A stretch of DNA of 64,000 bases from NCBI GenBank assembly GCA_050157065.1, contig CP189573.1. The stretch is one strand, 5' to 3'. The notes beneath the pieces are model-generated. The model was not told where the DNA came from and did no database searches. It saw only the letters and a program-made list of their open reading frames with translations. Origin of the DNA: Avipropionibacterium sp050157065 (lineage in GTDB: Bacteria > Actinomycetota > Actinomycetes > Propionibacteriales > Propionibacteriaceae). The stretch's first letter is position 1. Each line of letters begins with the position of its first letter. This document shows, in pieces, positions 42,366 to 51,961 of this stretch. The position numbers and the translations under genes were made by a program.

Positions 42366-43895
42366 TCAGGTGTCCCGCCGGCCCCGCCGGTACAGCACCG
42401 ACGCCACGATGACGACCACCACGATCGCCACGCCCATGATCACCAGGCCCAGCGGTTCGTCACGGCCGGGGAACCAGACGTTGGCGCCGAACAGCCCGGC
42501 GACCAGACCGGGGCCCAACAGCAGTGCGGTCACCAGACCGATGGTGGACTCCAACCGCAGTTGTGCGTTCTGCGCCTTCTCCCGGGCCTCGCCGGCGGCC
42601 AGCCGTTCGACCCGGGCCGCCTCCCGTTCGGCCTCCCGCGCATCGCGAGCCGCTCGCCGCTCCTCGACACGCTGCTGCTCCAGCTCCCGGCGCCGCGCCA
42701 TCTCCTGGTCGCGTTCGGCTCGCTGGGCCTGCATCTCCAACGTCTGCTGGGCCCGTTCGGCGGCCTGCCGGGCCAGCTCGCGGGAGTGCAGTGTCGCCTG
42801 GGCGGCCTGCACCTGCCGGTCGAGTTCTCGGAACTCGGCCACCAGGTCCTTCGCGTACTCCTCGGTCTCGCCCAGACGCTCAGCCCAGGGGCCCTCGAGC
42901 CAGCCGTGCCGGCGCGCCGCGGCGACGATCCGCTCGTGACCGTGCAACCGCCGACGGGCGTGCTGGATGTGCCGCCGGATCGCGTTCAGTGATTCCGGAT
43001 CGCCGCCGCTGACCGGGTCGTCGGTGTCACCGGTGACCTCCCACGAGTCCAACCACGAGCGGTGGAGGTCGACGACGTCCTCGAAGCTCTCCACCAACCG
43101 GTCGCAGAGCAGGCCGACGAAGGCGCTGGTGGTGGTCGGTCGCTCCTGACGGATGGTGGACACCAGCTTGCTGAGCACCGGCGACGCGTCCTCACGTTGC
43201 CGCCCGTCGGGGCCCAGCGCGTCCGGTTGGTGCCACACCAGCAGGCACCACCGCTCGGCGACCAGCACCTCCACGGGTTGGGTCAGCGTCCACCCGGCGA
43301 TGGCCGAGCCGTCCCCGGCCTCGGTCTCCTCCCGGGCCTCCGCACCGGCCAGGGCCAGGTGCACCGCGGCCGGGTCGTCGTACCGCTCCAGGCGGAAGGT
43401 CGGGTCGGGGCTCAACAGGTCGTCGGTCAGGTCGTCGTCCAACTGGACGTCCAGCACCCCACGCAGCAACTGTTGGATCGTGGCGCGGTCGGCACTCGGG
43501 TCGAGCTGCAGCACCAGGTACTGCTCGGACGCCAGGCTGCGGACGTCGAGTTCGGTGGTCGCCCCGGGGACGCCGCGGGTCCAGGTGGTGGTGCGCAGCA
43601 GTCCGGGCGGCAGGGTGCCGACGGCGGTCGGCCGGCCCCCACCGGAGCTGGAGAACCGTACGGTCTGGCTCCGGGTGACCTCGCGCATACTGGGCTGAGC
43701 CGTCAGCCCCTCCCCCAGCAGGGCCTGTTCGAGCGCTTGTCGCAGCCCGGCGGTGAGGCGCTGCATCCCGACCGCCGCCATCAGGGTCGACATCTTTCGC
43801 CAGATCGTCGGCCGCCCCCGACCGCCGGCCTGCCGTACGGCAACGGCCAGTTCACCGGCGAGCGCTCGCGCACGTTCCTCGACCGTTTCGGCCAC
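42366..43895 (-). CDS. CorA-like membrane protein with long coiled coil
   Basis: 509 residues. The N-terminal ~300 residues have no recognised motif beyond acidic patches. Residues about 330-450 are highly charged coiled coil (ERAQQTLEMQAQRAERDQEM and on). Two C-terminal helices flank GLFGANVWFPG, which occupies the place of the CorA G-M-N signature; the second helix is GLVIMGVAIVVVVIVASVLY. I infer a CorA-type pentameric scaffold, but the missing GMN argues against Mg2+ transport. The GTG start is picked for AAGGAG just upstream; an in-frame ATG 23 codons earlier (43964) has none. It converges with the P-loop gene (12 bp apart). Confidence 0.65.
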   Translation of the reverse strand: MAETVEERARALAGELAVAVRQAGGRGRPTIWRKMSTLMAAVGMQRLTAGLRQALEQALLGEGLTAQPSMREVTRSQTVRFSSSGGGRPTAVGTLPPGLLRTTTWTRGVPGATTELDVRSLASEQYLVLQLDPSADRATIQQLLRGVLDVQLDDDLTDDLLSPDPTFRLERYDDPAAVHLALAGAEAREETEAGDGSAIAGWTLTQPVEVLVAERWCLLVWHQPDALGPDGRQREDASPVLSKLVSTIRQERPTTTSAFVGLLCDRLVESFEDVVDLHRSWLDSWEVTGDTDDPVSGGDPESLNAIRRHIQHARRRLHGHERIVAAARRHGWLEGPWAERLGETEEYAKDLVAEFRELDRQVQAAQATLHSRELARQAAERAQQTLEMQAQRAERDQEMARRRELEQQRVEERRAARDAREAEREAARVERLAAGEAREKAQNAQLRLESTIGLVTALLLGPGLVAGLFGANVWFPGRDEPLGLVIMGVAIVVVVIVASVLYRRGRRDT

Positions 43896-43993
43896 CACTG
43901 TCTCCTTCGGCTGGACTCTGTCCGACAGTCCACCATCTTCGTACCTTCGGGTGGCCACGGCCATCGGGACACCCCGGGAACGAGAACGCCGAA

Positions 43994-44023
43994 GGCCCCC
44001 GTACCTGATGCGGTACGGGGGCC
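43994..44023 (-). terminator. Terminator of the str operon after tuf
   Basis: GGCCCCCGTACC and GGTACGGGGGCC form a perfect 12-bp stem around a 6-nt loop, 27 nt after the tuf stop. It ends the rpsL-rpsG-fusA-tuf operon. No U-tract. Confidence 0.85.
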
Positions 44024-44050
44024 CTCGGGTGAAGCGTGTGCTACGTCAGA

Positions 44051-45247
<1,197 letters not shown>

Positions 45248-45343
45248 TGGGGCTCCTTCTTCGGTGTTTCGCCTCGCCTGTTCTGCGAAGCGGGTCTATG
45301 GGTTGTGTGTTGCGGCCGTGCTGCCCGGAAGCAGACTCGGCCA

Positions 45344-45372
45344 ATTTTCGTGCACGGGAGGCACCCGGTCAA
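45344..45372 (-). promoter_or_regulatory. tuf promoter candidate
   Basis: On the minus strand TTGACC and GAAAAT are separated by 17 nt, about 100 nt before the tuf start. It would add to read-through from the rpsL promoter. Confidence 0.5.
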
Positions 45373-45398
45373 ACCGGGAGTCTACCGCGCCCGGTGAG

Positions 45399-47492
45399 TC
45401 ACTCGCCGCGGGCCTTCTGGATCACCTCGTCGGCCACCGACTGCGGCATCTCGGCGTACGAGTCGAACTCCATCGAGTACGAGGCCTGACCGGAGGTCTT
45501 CGACCGCAGGTCACCCACGTAGCCGAACATCTCCGACAGGGGCACGAGAGCCTCGACGACCTGGTCGCCGTGCTCCTCACGGGTGCCCTGCATCAGGCCA
45601 CGCCGGGAGTTCAGGTCGCCGATCACGTTGCCGAGGAAGTCGTCGGGGGTGGTGACCTCGACCTTCATCATCGGCTCGAGCAGCGCCGGATCGGCACGAC
45701 GGGCGGCCTCCTTGAAGACCTGGATGCCGGCGATCTTGAACGCGAGCTCGGAGGAGTCGACGTCATGGTAGGCACCGTCGGTCAGGGTGACCTTGATGTC
45801 CTCGACCGGGTAGCCGGCCAGGACACCGAACTGCATGGCCTCCTGGATCCCCTCGTCGACCGGCGGGATGTACTCGCGCGGGATGCGGCCACCGGTGATC
45901 GCGTTGACGAACTCGTAGCCCGACCCCGGCTCCTGCGGCTCCAGCGAGATGATCACGCGAGCGTACTGACCCGAACCACCCGACTGCTTCTTGTGGGTGT
46001 ACTCGATCTTCTCCACCGGGCGACGCAGGGTCTCGCGGTAGGCGACCTGCGGCTTGCCGATGTTGGCCTCGACCTTGAACTCACGACGCATCCGGTCGAT
46101 CAGGATGTCGAGGTGCAGCTCGCCCATGCCGGCGATGATCGTCTGCCCGGTCTCGGTGTCGGTGTGCACGCGGAAGGTGGGGTCCTCCTCCGCGAGCCGC
46201 TGGATGGCGGCCGACAGCTTCTCCTGGTCGCTCTTGGTCTTCGGCTCGATGGCCTGCTCGATGACCGGCGCCGGGAAGTCCATCGACTCCAGCACGATCG
46301 GGTTCGAGGGGTCGGCCAGCGTCTCCCCGGTGGTGGTGTCCTTCAGACCCATCACGGCGACGATCTGACCGGCACCGACCGAGGCGATCTCCTCACGCTT
46401 GTTGGCGTGCATCTGGTAGATCTTGCCGATCCGCTCCTTGCGCTGCTTGGTGCTGTTGAGCACCTGGCTGCCGGTCTCGAGGCGACCCGAGTAGATGCGG
46501 ACGTAGGTCAGCCGGCCCAGGTGCGGGTCGGAGGCGATCTTGAACGCCAGCGCCGACAGCGGCTCGGAGTCCGACGGCTTGCGGTGCAGCTCGGTCTCCT
46601 CGTCGCCCGGCTTGAAGCCGTCGATGGCCTCGACGTCGAGCGGCGACGGCAGGTAGCTGACGACCGCGTCGAGCAGCGGCTGCACACCCTTGTTCTTGAA
46701 CGCCGAGCCGCAGAACACGGCCGTCAGCGAGCTGGCCAGGACGGCGCGTCGGATGGCGGCTTGCAGGTCGTCGACGGTGAACTCGCCCTCGAGGTACTTC
46801 TCGGCGAACACGTCGTCATGGTCGGCGATCACCTCGACGAGCTCGTCGTGAGCTGTCTGGGCTGCATCGGCCATGTCGGCCGGGATCTCCTCGACCTCGT
46901 AGTCCTCGCCGATCTTGGTCTCGCCACGCCAGGTGAGCGCGCGCATCTTGACCAGGTCGATCACACCGAGGAAGTCGCCCTCGGCGCCGATCGGCAGCTG
47001 CATCACCGCAGCGGTCGCGTTGAGCCGCTTGCGGATGGTGCCGACGGCGTACTCGAAGTTGGCGCCGGTGCGGTCGAGCTTGTTGACGAAGCAGATGCGA
47101 GGAACGCCGTACCGGTCGGCCTGCCGCCACACGGTCTGCGACTGCGGCTCCACGCCAGCCACGCCGTCGAACACCGCGACGGCGCCGTCGAGCACGCGCA
47201 GGTTGCGCTCGACCTCGATTGTGAAGTCGACGTGCCCGGGGGTGTCGATGATGTTGATCTGGGTGTCGTGCCAGTGACAGGTGGTGGCGGCGGAGGTGAT
47301 GGTGATGCCACGCTCCTGCTCCTGCTCCATCCAGTCCATGGTCGCACCGCCGTCGTGCGTCTCACCGATCTTGTAGTTGATGCCGGTGTAGAACAGGATC
47401 CGCTCGGTGGTGGTGGTCTTGCCGGCGTCGATGTGCGCCATGATGCCGATGTTGCGGACCTTGCCCAGGTCAGTCTTGATTTCGACGGCCAC
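45399..47492 (-). CDS. fusA: Elongation factor G
   Basis: 697 residues. AHIDAGKTTTTER (P-loop), IDTPGHVDF and NKLDRTGANF are the GTPase motifs; domains II-V follow, ending SQASYSMEFDSYAEMP. EF-G drives translocation and, with RRF, ribosome recycling. A GTG start lies 83 nt after rpsG. No residue typical of fusidic-acid resistance stands out. Confidence 0.98.
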   Translation of the reverse strand: MAVEIKTDLGKVRNIGIMAHIDAGKTTTTERILFYTGINYKIGETHDGGATMDWMEQEQERGITITSAATTCHWHDTQINIIDTPGHVDFTIEVERNLRVLDGAVAVFDGVAGVEPQSQTVWRQADRYGVPRICFVNKLDRTGANFEYAVGTIRKRLNATAAVMQLPIGAEGDFLGVIDLVKMRALTWRGETKIGEDYEVEEIPADMADAAQTAHDELVEVIADHDDVFAEKYLEGEFTVDDLQAAIRRAVLASSLTAVFCGSAFKNKGVQPLLDAVVSYLPSPLDVEAIDGFKPGDEETELHRKPSDSEPLSALAFKIASDPHLGRLTYVRIYSGRLETGSQVLNSTKQRKERIGKIYQMHANKREEIASVGAGQIVAVMGLKDTTTGETLADPSNPIVLESMDFPAPVIEQAIEPKTKSDQEKLSAAIQRLAEEDPTFRVHTDTETGQTIIAGMGELHLDILIDRMRREFKVEANIGKPQVAYRETLRRPVEKIEYTHKKQSGGSGQYARVIISLEPQEPGSGYEFVNAITGGRIPREYIPPVDEGIQEAMQFGVLAGYPVEDIKVTLTDGAYHDVDSSELAFKIAGIQVFKEAARRADPALLEPMMKVEVTTPDDFLGNVIGDLNSRRGLMQGTREEHGDQVVEALVPLSEMFGYVGDLRSKTSGQASYSMEFDSYAEMPQSVADEVIQKARGE

Positions 47493-47575
47493 GAAAGTTC
47501 AAACCTCTCGATTTCGGTGCGTGGAGGAGGAGGTGGAGCAGGTGGTGCGGCAGGGGCCACCGCACCGGGAGAAGA

Positions 47576-48046
47576 TCACCAGCGGTAGTGGGCGAAGGCG
47601 CGGTTGGCCTCGGCCATCTTGTGGGTGTCCTCACGACGCTTGACCGCCGCGCCCAGACCGTTGGAGGCGTCCAGGATCTCGTTCATCAGGCGCTCGGCCA
47701 TCGTCTTCTCGCGACGATCGCGGGCGAAGGAGACCAGCCAACGCATCGACAGCGTGGTGGCGCGGCCGGGCTTGACCTCGACCGGCACCTGGTAGGTGGC
47801 GCCACCGACGCGGCGGCTCTTCACCTCGAGCGACGGGCGGATGTTGTCCAGCGCACGCTTCAGGGTCTGCACGGGGTCGACACCGGTCTTGGCGCGGGTG
47901 CCCTCGAGTGCGGAGTAGACGATGTTCTGCGCGACGGTCTTCTTGCCGTCCTGCAGCACCTTGCTCACCAGCTGGGAGACCAGCGGCGACCCGTACACGG
48001 GATCGACAAGGACGGGACGCTTCGGGGCGGGACCCTTGCGGGGCAT
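47576..48046 (-). CDS. rpsG: 30S ribosomal protein S7
   Basis: 156 residues, MPRKGPAPKRPVLVDPVYGSPLV and on, the normal length. S7 nucleates the 30S head; in Escherichia coli it represses the str operon. Its ATG shares one base with the rpsL stop (TAATG), so translation is coupled. Confidence 0.98.
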   Translation of the reverse strand: MPRKGPAPKRPVLVDPVYGSPLVSQLVSKVLQDGKKTVAQNIVYSALEGTRAKTGVDPVQTLKRALDNIRPSLEVKSRRVGGATYQVPVEVKPGRATTLSMRWLVSFARDRREKTMAERLMNEILDASNGLGAAVKRREDTHKMAEANRAFAHYRW

Positions 48047-48417
48047 TACTTCTCCTTCTTCGCGCCGTAGCGGCTGCGAGCCTGCTTGCGGTTCTTGACG
48101 CCCTGGGTGTCGAGGGAGCCGCGGATGATCTTGTATCGGACGCCGGGAAGGTCCTTCACCCGGCCACCGCGGACGAGCACCATCGAGTGCTCCTGCAGGT
48201 TGTGGCCGACCCCGGGGATGTACGCGGTCACCTCGATCGCGCTGGACAGTCGGACGCGAGCCACCTTCCGCAGTGCCGAGTTCGGCTTCTTGGGCGTGGT
48301 GGTGTAGACGCGGGTGCACACACCTCTGCGCTGGGGCGAACCCTTGAGCGCAGGCGTGTTGTTCTTGCTCACCTTGTCCTGGCGACCCTTACGGACCAGC
48401 TGCTGAATTGTGGGCAC
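48046..48417 (-). CDS. rpsL: 30S ribosomal protein S12
   Basis: 123 residues with a GTG start (PTIQQLVRKGRQDK follows). TTPKKPNSALRKVARVRLS and GGRVKDLPGVRYKIIRG hold the two lysines at which streptomycin-resistance mutations arise, and both are wild type. First gene of the str operon; the open frame continues upstream but the family start is clear. Confidence 0.98.
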   Translation of the reverse strand: MPTIQQLVRKGRQDKVSKNNTPALKGSPQRRGVCTRVYTTTPKKPNSALRKVARVRLSSAIEVTAYIPGVGHNLQEHSMVLVRGGRVKDLPGVRYKIIRGSLDTQGVKNRKQARSRYGAKKEK

Positions 48418-48600
48418 CGCGTCGATCTCTTCTCTGTCGTTGACTGCTGGTTGGCGTCCGTCGGCGTGCCGCTCCCCACCAACCGAGGTTTCGTACCGAA
48501 GATGGTGCTTGGAGCAGACGGTCCGCAGGTGGACCCAGCGGCGCCCTGAGTGACACACGGGCACACGCTTGGGCTCGGGCAAGCCCGAACGCACCCGTCT

Positions 48601-48629
48601 AGGGTAATCGGTGCACGCCCGTCGGTCAA
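48601..48629 (-). promoter_or_regulatory. rpsL (str operon) promoter
   Basis: TTGACC and TACCCT are separated by exactly 17 nt on the minus strand. Transcription would start near 48594, giving a leader of about 175 nt before the rpsL GTG. Confidence 0.65.
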
Positions 48630-48650
48630 AAGGAGGCCCGCAGGATCACC

Positions 48651-48696
48651 CCGGGATCACCCCGCCGCGAGGCCCGGGATCACCCCGCCGCGAGGC
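48651..48696. repeat. 23-bp perfect tandem duplication
   Basis: Two identical 23-bp units beginning CCGGGATCACCCC (48651 and 48674), with a partial third (AGGATCACCCC) just to the left. They lie behind the -35 of the rpsL promoter. Confidence 0.9.
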
Positions 48697-48754
48697 CGCA
48701 GAATCAATCGTACGATGGATGGTCCGCGGGGTGCGGTCGATCGACGATGGTGCC

Positions 48755-49207
48755 ATGAAGAAGACAGTCTTTGCCCTGACCGCCCTATGGACCGCCCTCG
48801 GCCTGGCCGGCGGGTTGGCGTACCGCGAGATCACCAAGGCGGCCGAGTTCACCGGGAGCACCCAACTCGCCGTCGTTCACACCCACCTGTTGACCCTCGG
48901 CACCATCATCGGGTTCGTGCTCCTCGTGCTGGAGCAGGTGTTCCGGCTCAGTCGGTACCGCCGCACGATGGTGGCCGGCCTGATCACCTGGAACCTCGGC
49001 CTGGTGATCACCTCGACCATGATGGCCTTCCACGGGGTGCAGCAGATCGACGGCGTGGCGTCCACCCCGATGACCGCCGGCATCTCGGGCCTCGGCCACA
49101 TGCTGCTCACGACCGGCTTCGTGCTGTTCTTCGTCGCCCTCGGCCGGCGGGTCGTGCTCGACAAGGATGTGGCGCCGACCGCCGCCGCGACCCCGGTGAT
49201 GGGCTAG
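48755..49207 (+). CDS. DUF2871 membrane protein
   Basis: 150 residues with four membrane helices (VFALTALWTALGLAGGLAY, LLTLGTIIGFVLLVLEQVF, MVAGLITWNLGLVITSTMMAF, GLGHMLLTTGFVLFFVALG). Conserved histidines lie at the helix ends (VVHTHLLTLG, MMAFHGV, LGHML), as in small haem or metal membrane proteins, which is the only functional hint. The ATG start is preferred over in-frame upstream codons. Function unknown. Confidence 0.75.
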   Translation: MKKTVFALTALWTALGLAGGLAYREITKAAEFTGSTQLAVVHTHLLTLGTIIGFVLLVLEQVFRLSRYRRTMVAGLITWNLGLVITSTMMAFHGVQQIDGVASTPMTAGISGLGHMLLTTGFVLFFVALGRRVVLDKDVAPTAAATPVMG

Positions 49208-49218
49208 CTTCGTGGGCC

Positions 49219-50178
49219 ATGGCAGCACGGAGGTCGGAGCACCCTCGCCCGGCGGCATCGCGCCGGTGGGGGTGGTTCCGGGTGCTGTGCCGGTGGCTCC
49301 GGCCGAGCGTGCTGACGCTCGGGTTGGTGTTCTTCGCGCTGCCCTTCCTCACCGTCGCCTGCGACACACCGGGCGGCTTCGGCCACGTGAGCCCGGGCGG
49401 CACCACCAGTTGGACCGGGTACGACCTCGCCCTGGGGTCGGCACCCGAGCGCAGCGCGGATCACGTGCTGCCGGCGGCGGAGGCTGCCCCGGACGTCCTC
49501 CCGGTGCAACCGTTGGTGCTGATCGCGCTGGTGTTGCAGGCCGCAACGGTGGTGTGCGCACTGGTGATCACAACCCCACAGTGGCGGCGGTACGTGTCGG
49601 TCTGCCTGGCCGCGCTGACCGGCACCGTGCTCACCAGCGGCCTGCTGGTGGCACGGGACCGCGTCATCACCCTGGTCACCGAGCAGTTGGCCGGACGGAC
49701 CCTGCCGCCGGACCGCACCCCGGCCAGTTACGTCGTGGTCGGGTCGGGCTTCACCTGGACCGTGGCGGTGCTCTGCGTCGTGCTGGTCACCGACCTGTTC
49801 TGGTGGGTCCGCGGTCAGTTGTCCGCGCGCCGAAGCCGTACGGCCGACACCTCACCACGGGCGGGCCCAGCGGCGGGAGACCGCCACCAGCACCATCACC
49901 GTCAGCGCGAACATGATCACCGCCAACCCGATGGCGCGGTCGGGTTGACCCTGCAGTTCGGCGTAGACGGCCAGGGGCAGGGTTCGGGTGGTGCCGGGAA
50001 AGTTGCCGGCGAACGTGATCGTCGCACCGAACTCTCCCAGCGCCCGGGCCCAGCCCAGGACTGCACCCGACACCAGGGAGGGGCGGATCATCGGCAGCAG
50101 GATCTGCCACACCGCCCGCCACGGCCCGGCGCCGAGGGTCCGGGCGGCGTCGACCACCCTGGTGTCGACCTGCCGTAG
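49219..50178 (+). CDS. Membrane protein whose frame runs into modB antisense
   Basis: 319 residues as read. Residues 1-215 are plausible: four membrane helices (VLTLGLVFFALPFLTVAC, VLIALVLQAATVVCALVIT, VCLAALTGTVLTSGLLVA, FTWTVAVLCVVLVTDLFWWV). After RRSRTADTSPRAGPAAG the frame continues for about 110 His/Gln/Gly-rich residues that are merely the antisense of modB. The real gene probably ended near 49860 and lost its stop, or a frameshift is present. It starts 12 bp after the DUF2871 stop. Function unknown. Confidence 0.55.
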   Translation: MAARRSEHPRPAASRRWGWFRVLCRWLRPSVLTLGLVFFALPFLTVACDTPGGFGHVSPGGTTSWTGYDLALGSAPERSADHVLPAAEAAPDVLPVQPLVLIALVLQAATVVCALVITTPQWRRYVSVCLAALTGTVLTSGLLVARDRVITLVTEQLAGRTLPPDRTPASYVVVGSGFTWTVAVLCVVLVTDLFWWVRGQLSARRSRTADTSPRAGPAAGDRHQHHHRQREHDHRQPDGAVGLTLQFGVDGQGQGSGGAGKVAGERDRRTELSQRPGPAQDCTRHQGGADHRQQDLPHRPPRPGAEGPGGVDHPGVDLP

Positions 50179-50655
50179 CGCCCCTTCGACCGTGAGCACC
50201 ACGAACGGCATCGCCACGAACACCTGGGCGGCCACGACGGCGTACGGGGTGAACGGCATCGACCAGCCGGTCCAATCGTAGAGCGGCCTGCCGATCACAC
50301 CTGAGCGACCCATCGCGGCGAACAGGGCGACGCCGCCGACGACCGGCGGCAGCACCAGTGGCACCGTCACCAGCGCCCGCAGCAGCGCGGCTCCGCGCAG
50401 CCCGGGACGCGACAGCAGGATCGCGAACGGGACACCGAGCAGCAACATCACCACGGTCGCCACGGTTGCGGTCGCCATCGACAGCAGCACCGCCTGACCG
50501 GTGGCGGGATCGGTCAACAGGCCAGGCAGGTCCGGCCACGGGGTCCGGATCAGCAGACCGGCCAGCGGGAGGACGAGGGCGGCCACCCCCACACCCGCGA
50601 GCAGGACGAGCCACCCCGGGAACCGGCGCAGCCCGGCGTCGCTTGCGGGGACCAT
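49852..50655 (-). CDS. modB: Molybdate ABC transporter permease
   Basis: 267 residues with five to six membrane helices. The cytoplasmic EAA-type loop reads AARTLGAGPWRAVWQILLPMIRPSLVSGAVLGWARALGEFG, where the ATPase docks, and the sequence LPLVLPPVVGGVAL is typical of ModB/CysT. It starts 2 nt after modA. No modC gene follows; instead a convergent membrane gene overlaps its 3' end by about 330 nt. The ATPase must be supplied from elsewhere. Confidence 0.92.
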   Translation of the reverse strand: MVPASDAGLRRFPGWLVLLAGVGVAALVLPLAGLLIRTPWPDLPGLLTDPATGQAVLLSMATATVATVVMLLLGVPFAILLSRPGLRGAALLRALVTVPLVLPPVVGGVALFAAMGRSGVIGRPLYDWTGWSMPFTPYAVVAAQVFVAMPFVVLTVEGALRQVDTRVVDAARTLGAGPWRAVWQILLPMIRPSLVSGAVLGWARALGEFGATITFAGNFPGTTRTLPLAVYAELQGQPDRAIGLAVIMFALTVMVLVAVSRRWARPW

Positions 50656-50657
50656 GA

Positions 50658-51437
50658 TCAGCTGCCGCCGAAGCCGTACGACCTGAGCACCGCTTGGCCT
50701 TCCGGCGACAGCACGTACGCGACGAACCGCTCGGCCTCGCCCGCGTCGGCGGTGTCCGGCAGCTTGGCGATCAGGTAGGTGTTGACGGCCTGCTCCGCGC
50801 CGGGAGTCGGCAACCCCTCGACGCGACCCCGGGCACTGGTCACGTCGGTCCGGTAGACCAGGGCGGCGTCGACCTCACCGAGCTCGACCTTGCGCAGGGT
50901 CGCCTTCACGTCGACCTCGTAGGTGTCCGGCTTCGGGGTGATGCCGAGCCGCTCGAACAGGGTGGCCGCCGCCTTGCCGCACGGCACCTCGACCGCACAC
51001 AGCGCGATCGTGCGGTCCTCGTCGCCGAAGTCGGCGAGCTCGGTGACGTTGCCCGGATTCCCCGGTGGGACAGCGATCTGGAGGGTGTTGGTGGTGAGCA
51101 CTTCCGGCGTGACGTCCAGGCCGGCCTTGGCCAGCGAGGCCATCGTCGACTCGTTCGCCGAGGCGAAGACGTCGGCCGGCGCCCCCGAGGCGACCTGGGC
51201 GGCCAAGGTCGCCGATGAGCCGTACGACACCCGCACCTCGACTCCGGGGTGTTCGGCGCGGTAGGCCTCGATGATCTCGTCGAACGACTCGGTGAGCGAC
51301 GCCGCGGCCAGCACGGTGACCACGCGGGCCGGCTGGCAGGCGCCGACGGCGATGATCAGCAGCAGGCTGAGGGCCAGCGCCACCTGCTTGAGCGCCACCT
51401 GCGTGAGCGTCGTTCCCTTGATCGTTGCCCCGTTCAT
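50658..51437 (-). CDS. modA: Molybdate-binding lipoprotein
   Basis: 259 residues. The signal ends in VGAC with lipid-attachment Cys34. VLAAASLTESFDEIIEAYRAEHPGVEVRVSYGSSATLAAQVASGAPADVFASA is the ModA signature; the SYGSS and ASAN loops bind the oxyanion. GGAGG precedes the ATG, which overlaps the stop of the TOBE gene by one base. A longer in-frame stretch upstream overlaps that gene and is ignored. Confidence 0.94.
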   Translation of the reverse strand: MNGATIKGTTLTQVALKQVALALSLLLIIAVGACQPARVVTVLAAASLTESFDEIIEAYRAEHPGVEVRVSYGSSATLAAQVASGAPADVFASANESTMASLAKAGLDVTPEVLTTNTLQIAVPPGNPGNVTELADFGDEDRTIALCAVEVPCGKAAATLFERLGITPKPDTYEVDVKATLRKVELGEVDAALVYRTDVTSARGRVEGLPTPGAEQAVNTYLIAKLPDTADAGEAERFVAYVLSPEGQAVLRSYGFGGS

Positions 51438-51832
51438 CACTGCGGGACCTCCAGGACGACGTTGGTCGCCTTGATGCTGGCGACCGCCACACTGCCCGGC
51501 TCCAGCCCGAGCTCGCGGACCGCCTCCGCCGAGATCAGCGAGACCACCCGGAACGGGCCACACTGGAGCTCGACCTGGGCCATCACGGTGTCGGCGGTGA
51601 CTGCGGTGACCAGCCCGGTGAACCGGTTGCGGGCGCTGGCGGCTCCCGACGCGGCCATCGGCGCCTTGGCGACCTCCTGGGCCAGTGCGGCCAGTTCGGC
51701 ACCGTCGATCCGGACCGCGCCGTGACTGTCGACCGGGCTCAGCCGGCCGGCGTCGAGCCAACGGCGGACCGTGTCGTCGCTCACCCCGAGCAGGGTCGCT
51801 GCTTCACTGACCTTGAACTGCGGCATTTCCAC
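51437..51832 (-). CDS. Helix-turn-helix and TOBE (Mop) domain protein
   Basis: 131 residues. Residues about 5-50 (FKVSEAATLLGVSDDTVRRWLDAGRLSPV) form an excisionase/MerR-like DNA-binding helix pair. Residues about 68-130 (ARNRFTGLVTAVTADTVMAQVELQCGPFRVVSLISAEAVRELGLEPGSVAVASIKATNVVLEV) are a Mop/TOBE domain that binds molybdate or tungstate. First gene of the modAB operon, so it is the likely Mo-responsive regulator in place of ModE. A GTG start is chosen because GGAGG is 7 nt upstream; the ATG two codons later is too far from it. Confidence 0.88.
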   Translation of the reverse strand: MEMPQFKVSEAATLLGVSDDTVRRWLDAGRLSPVDSHGAVRIDGAELAALAQEVAKAPMAASGAASARNRFTGLVTAVTADTVMAQVELQCGPFRVVSLISAEAVRELGLEPGSVAVASIKATNVVLEVPQ

Positions 51833-51839
51833 AGCCTAT

Positions 51840-51857
51840 CCTCCGCATCCGCGGAGG
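51840..51857 (-). promoter_or_regulatory. Hairpin that hides the Shine-Dalgarno of the mod operon
   Basis: CCTCCGC and GCGGAGG pair perfectly over a 4-nt loop. The 3' strand of the stem, GGAGG, is the ribosome-binding site of the HTH-TOBE gene, so the folded leader would block its translation. Confidence 0.5.
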
Positions 51858-51961
51858 TGTTGAGGCGTTCCAGCCCAGCAGGTGAGGAAGGGTGACGAAT
51901 CCATGACAAAGTTTCCACTCTTGGCGGTGTCGTCACCGGATGTTCACCCGGAACCACCACC

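Larger units (their letters stand above)
48418..48754. other. Divergent intergenic region between rpsL and the DUF2871 gene
   Basis: About 340 bp without a gene. It holds the rpsL promoter, a leader of roughly 180 nt with a small hairpin near 48568-48585 (GCTTG...CAAGC), and a 23-bp direct duplication nearer the DUF2871 gene. A promoter for the rightward gene is not obvious. Confidence 0.5.

Noticed and set aside
49830..50681. 15-base match (CGCCGAAGCCGTACG) at 49830 and near the modA stop, considered as a duplication remnant
   Set aside because: Flanks do not align and the codons (Tyr-Gly-Phe-Gly) are common in this base composition; chance is likely.
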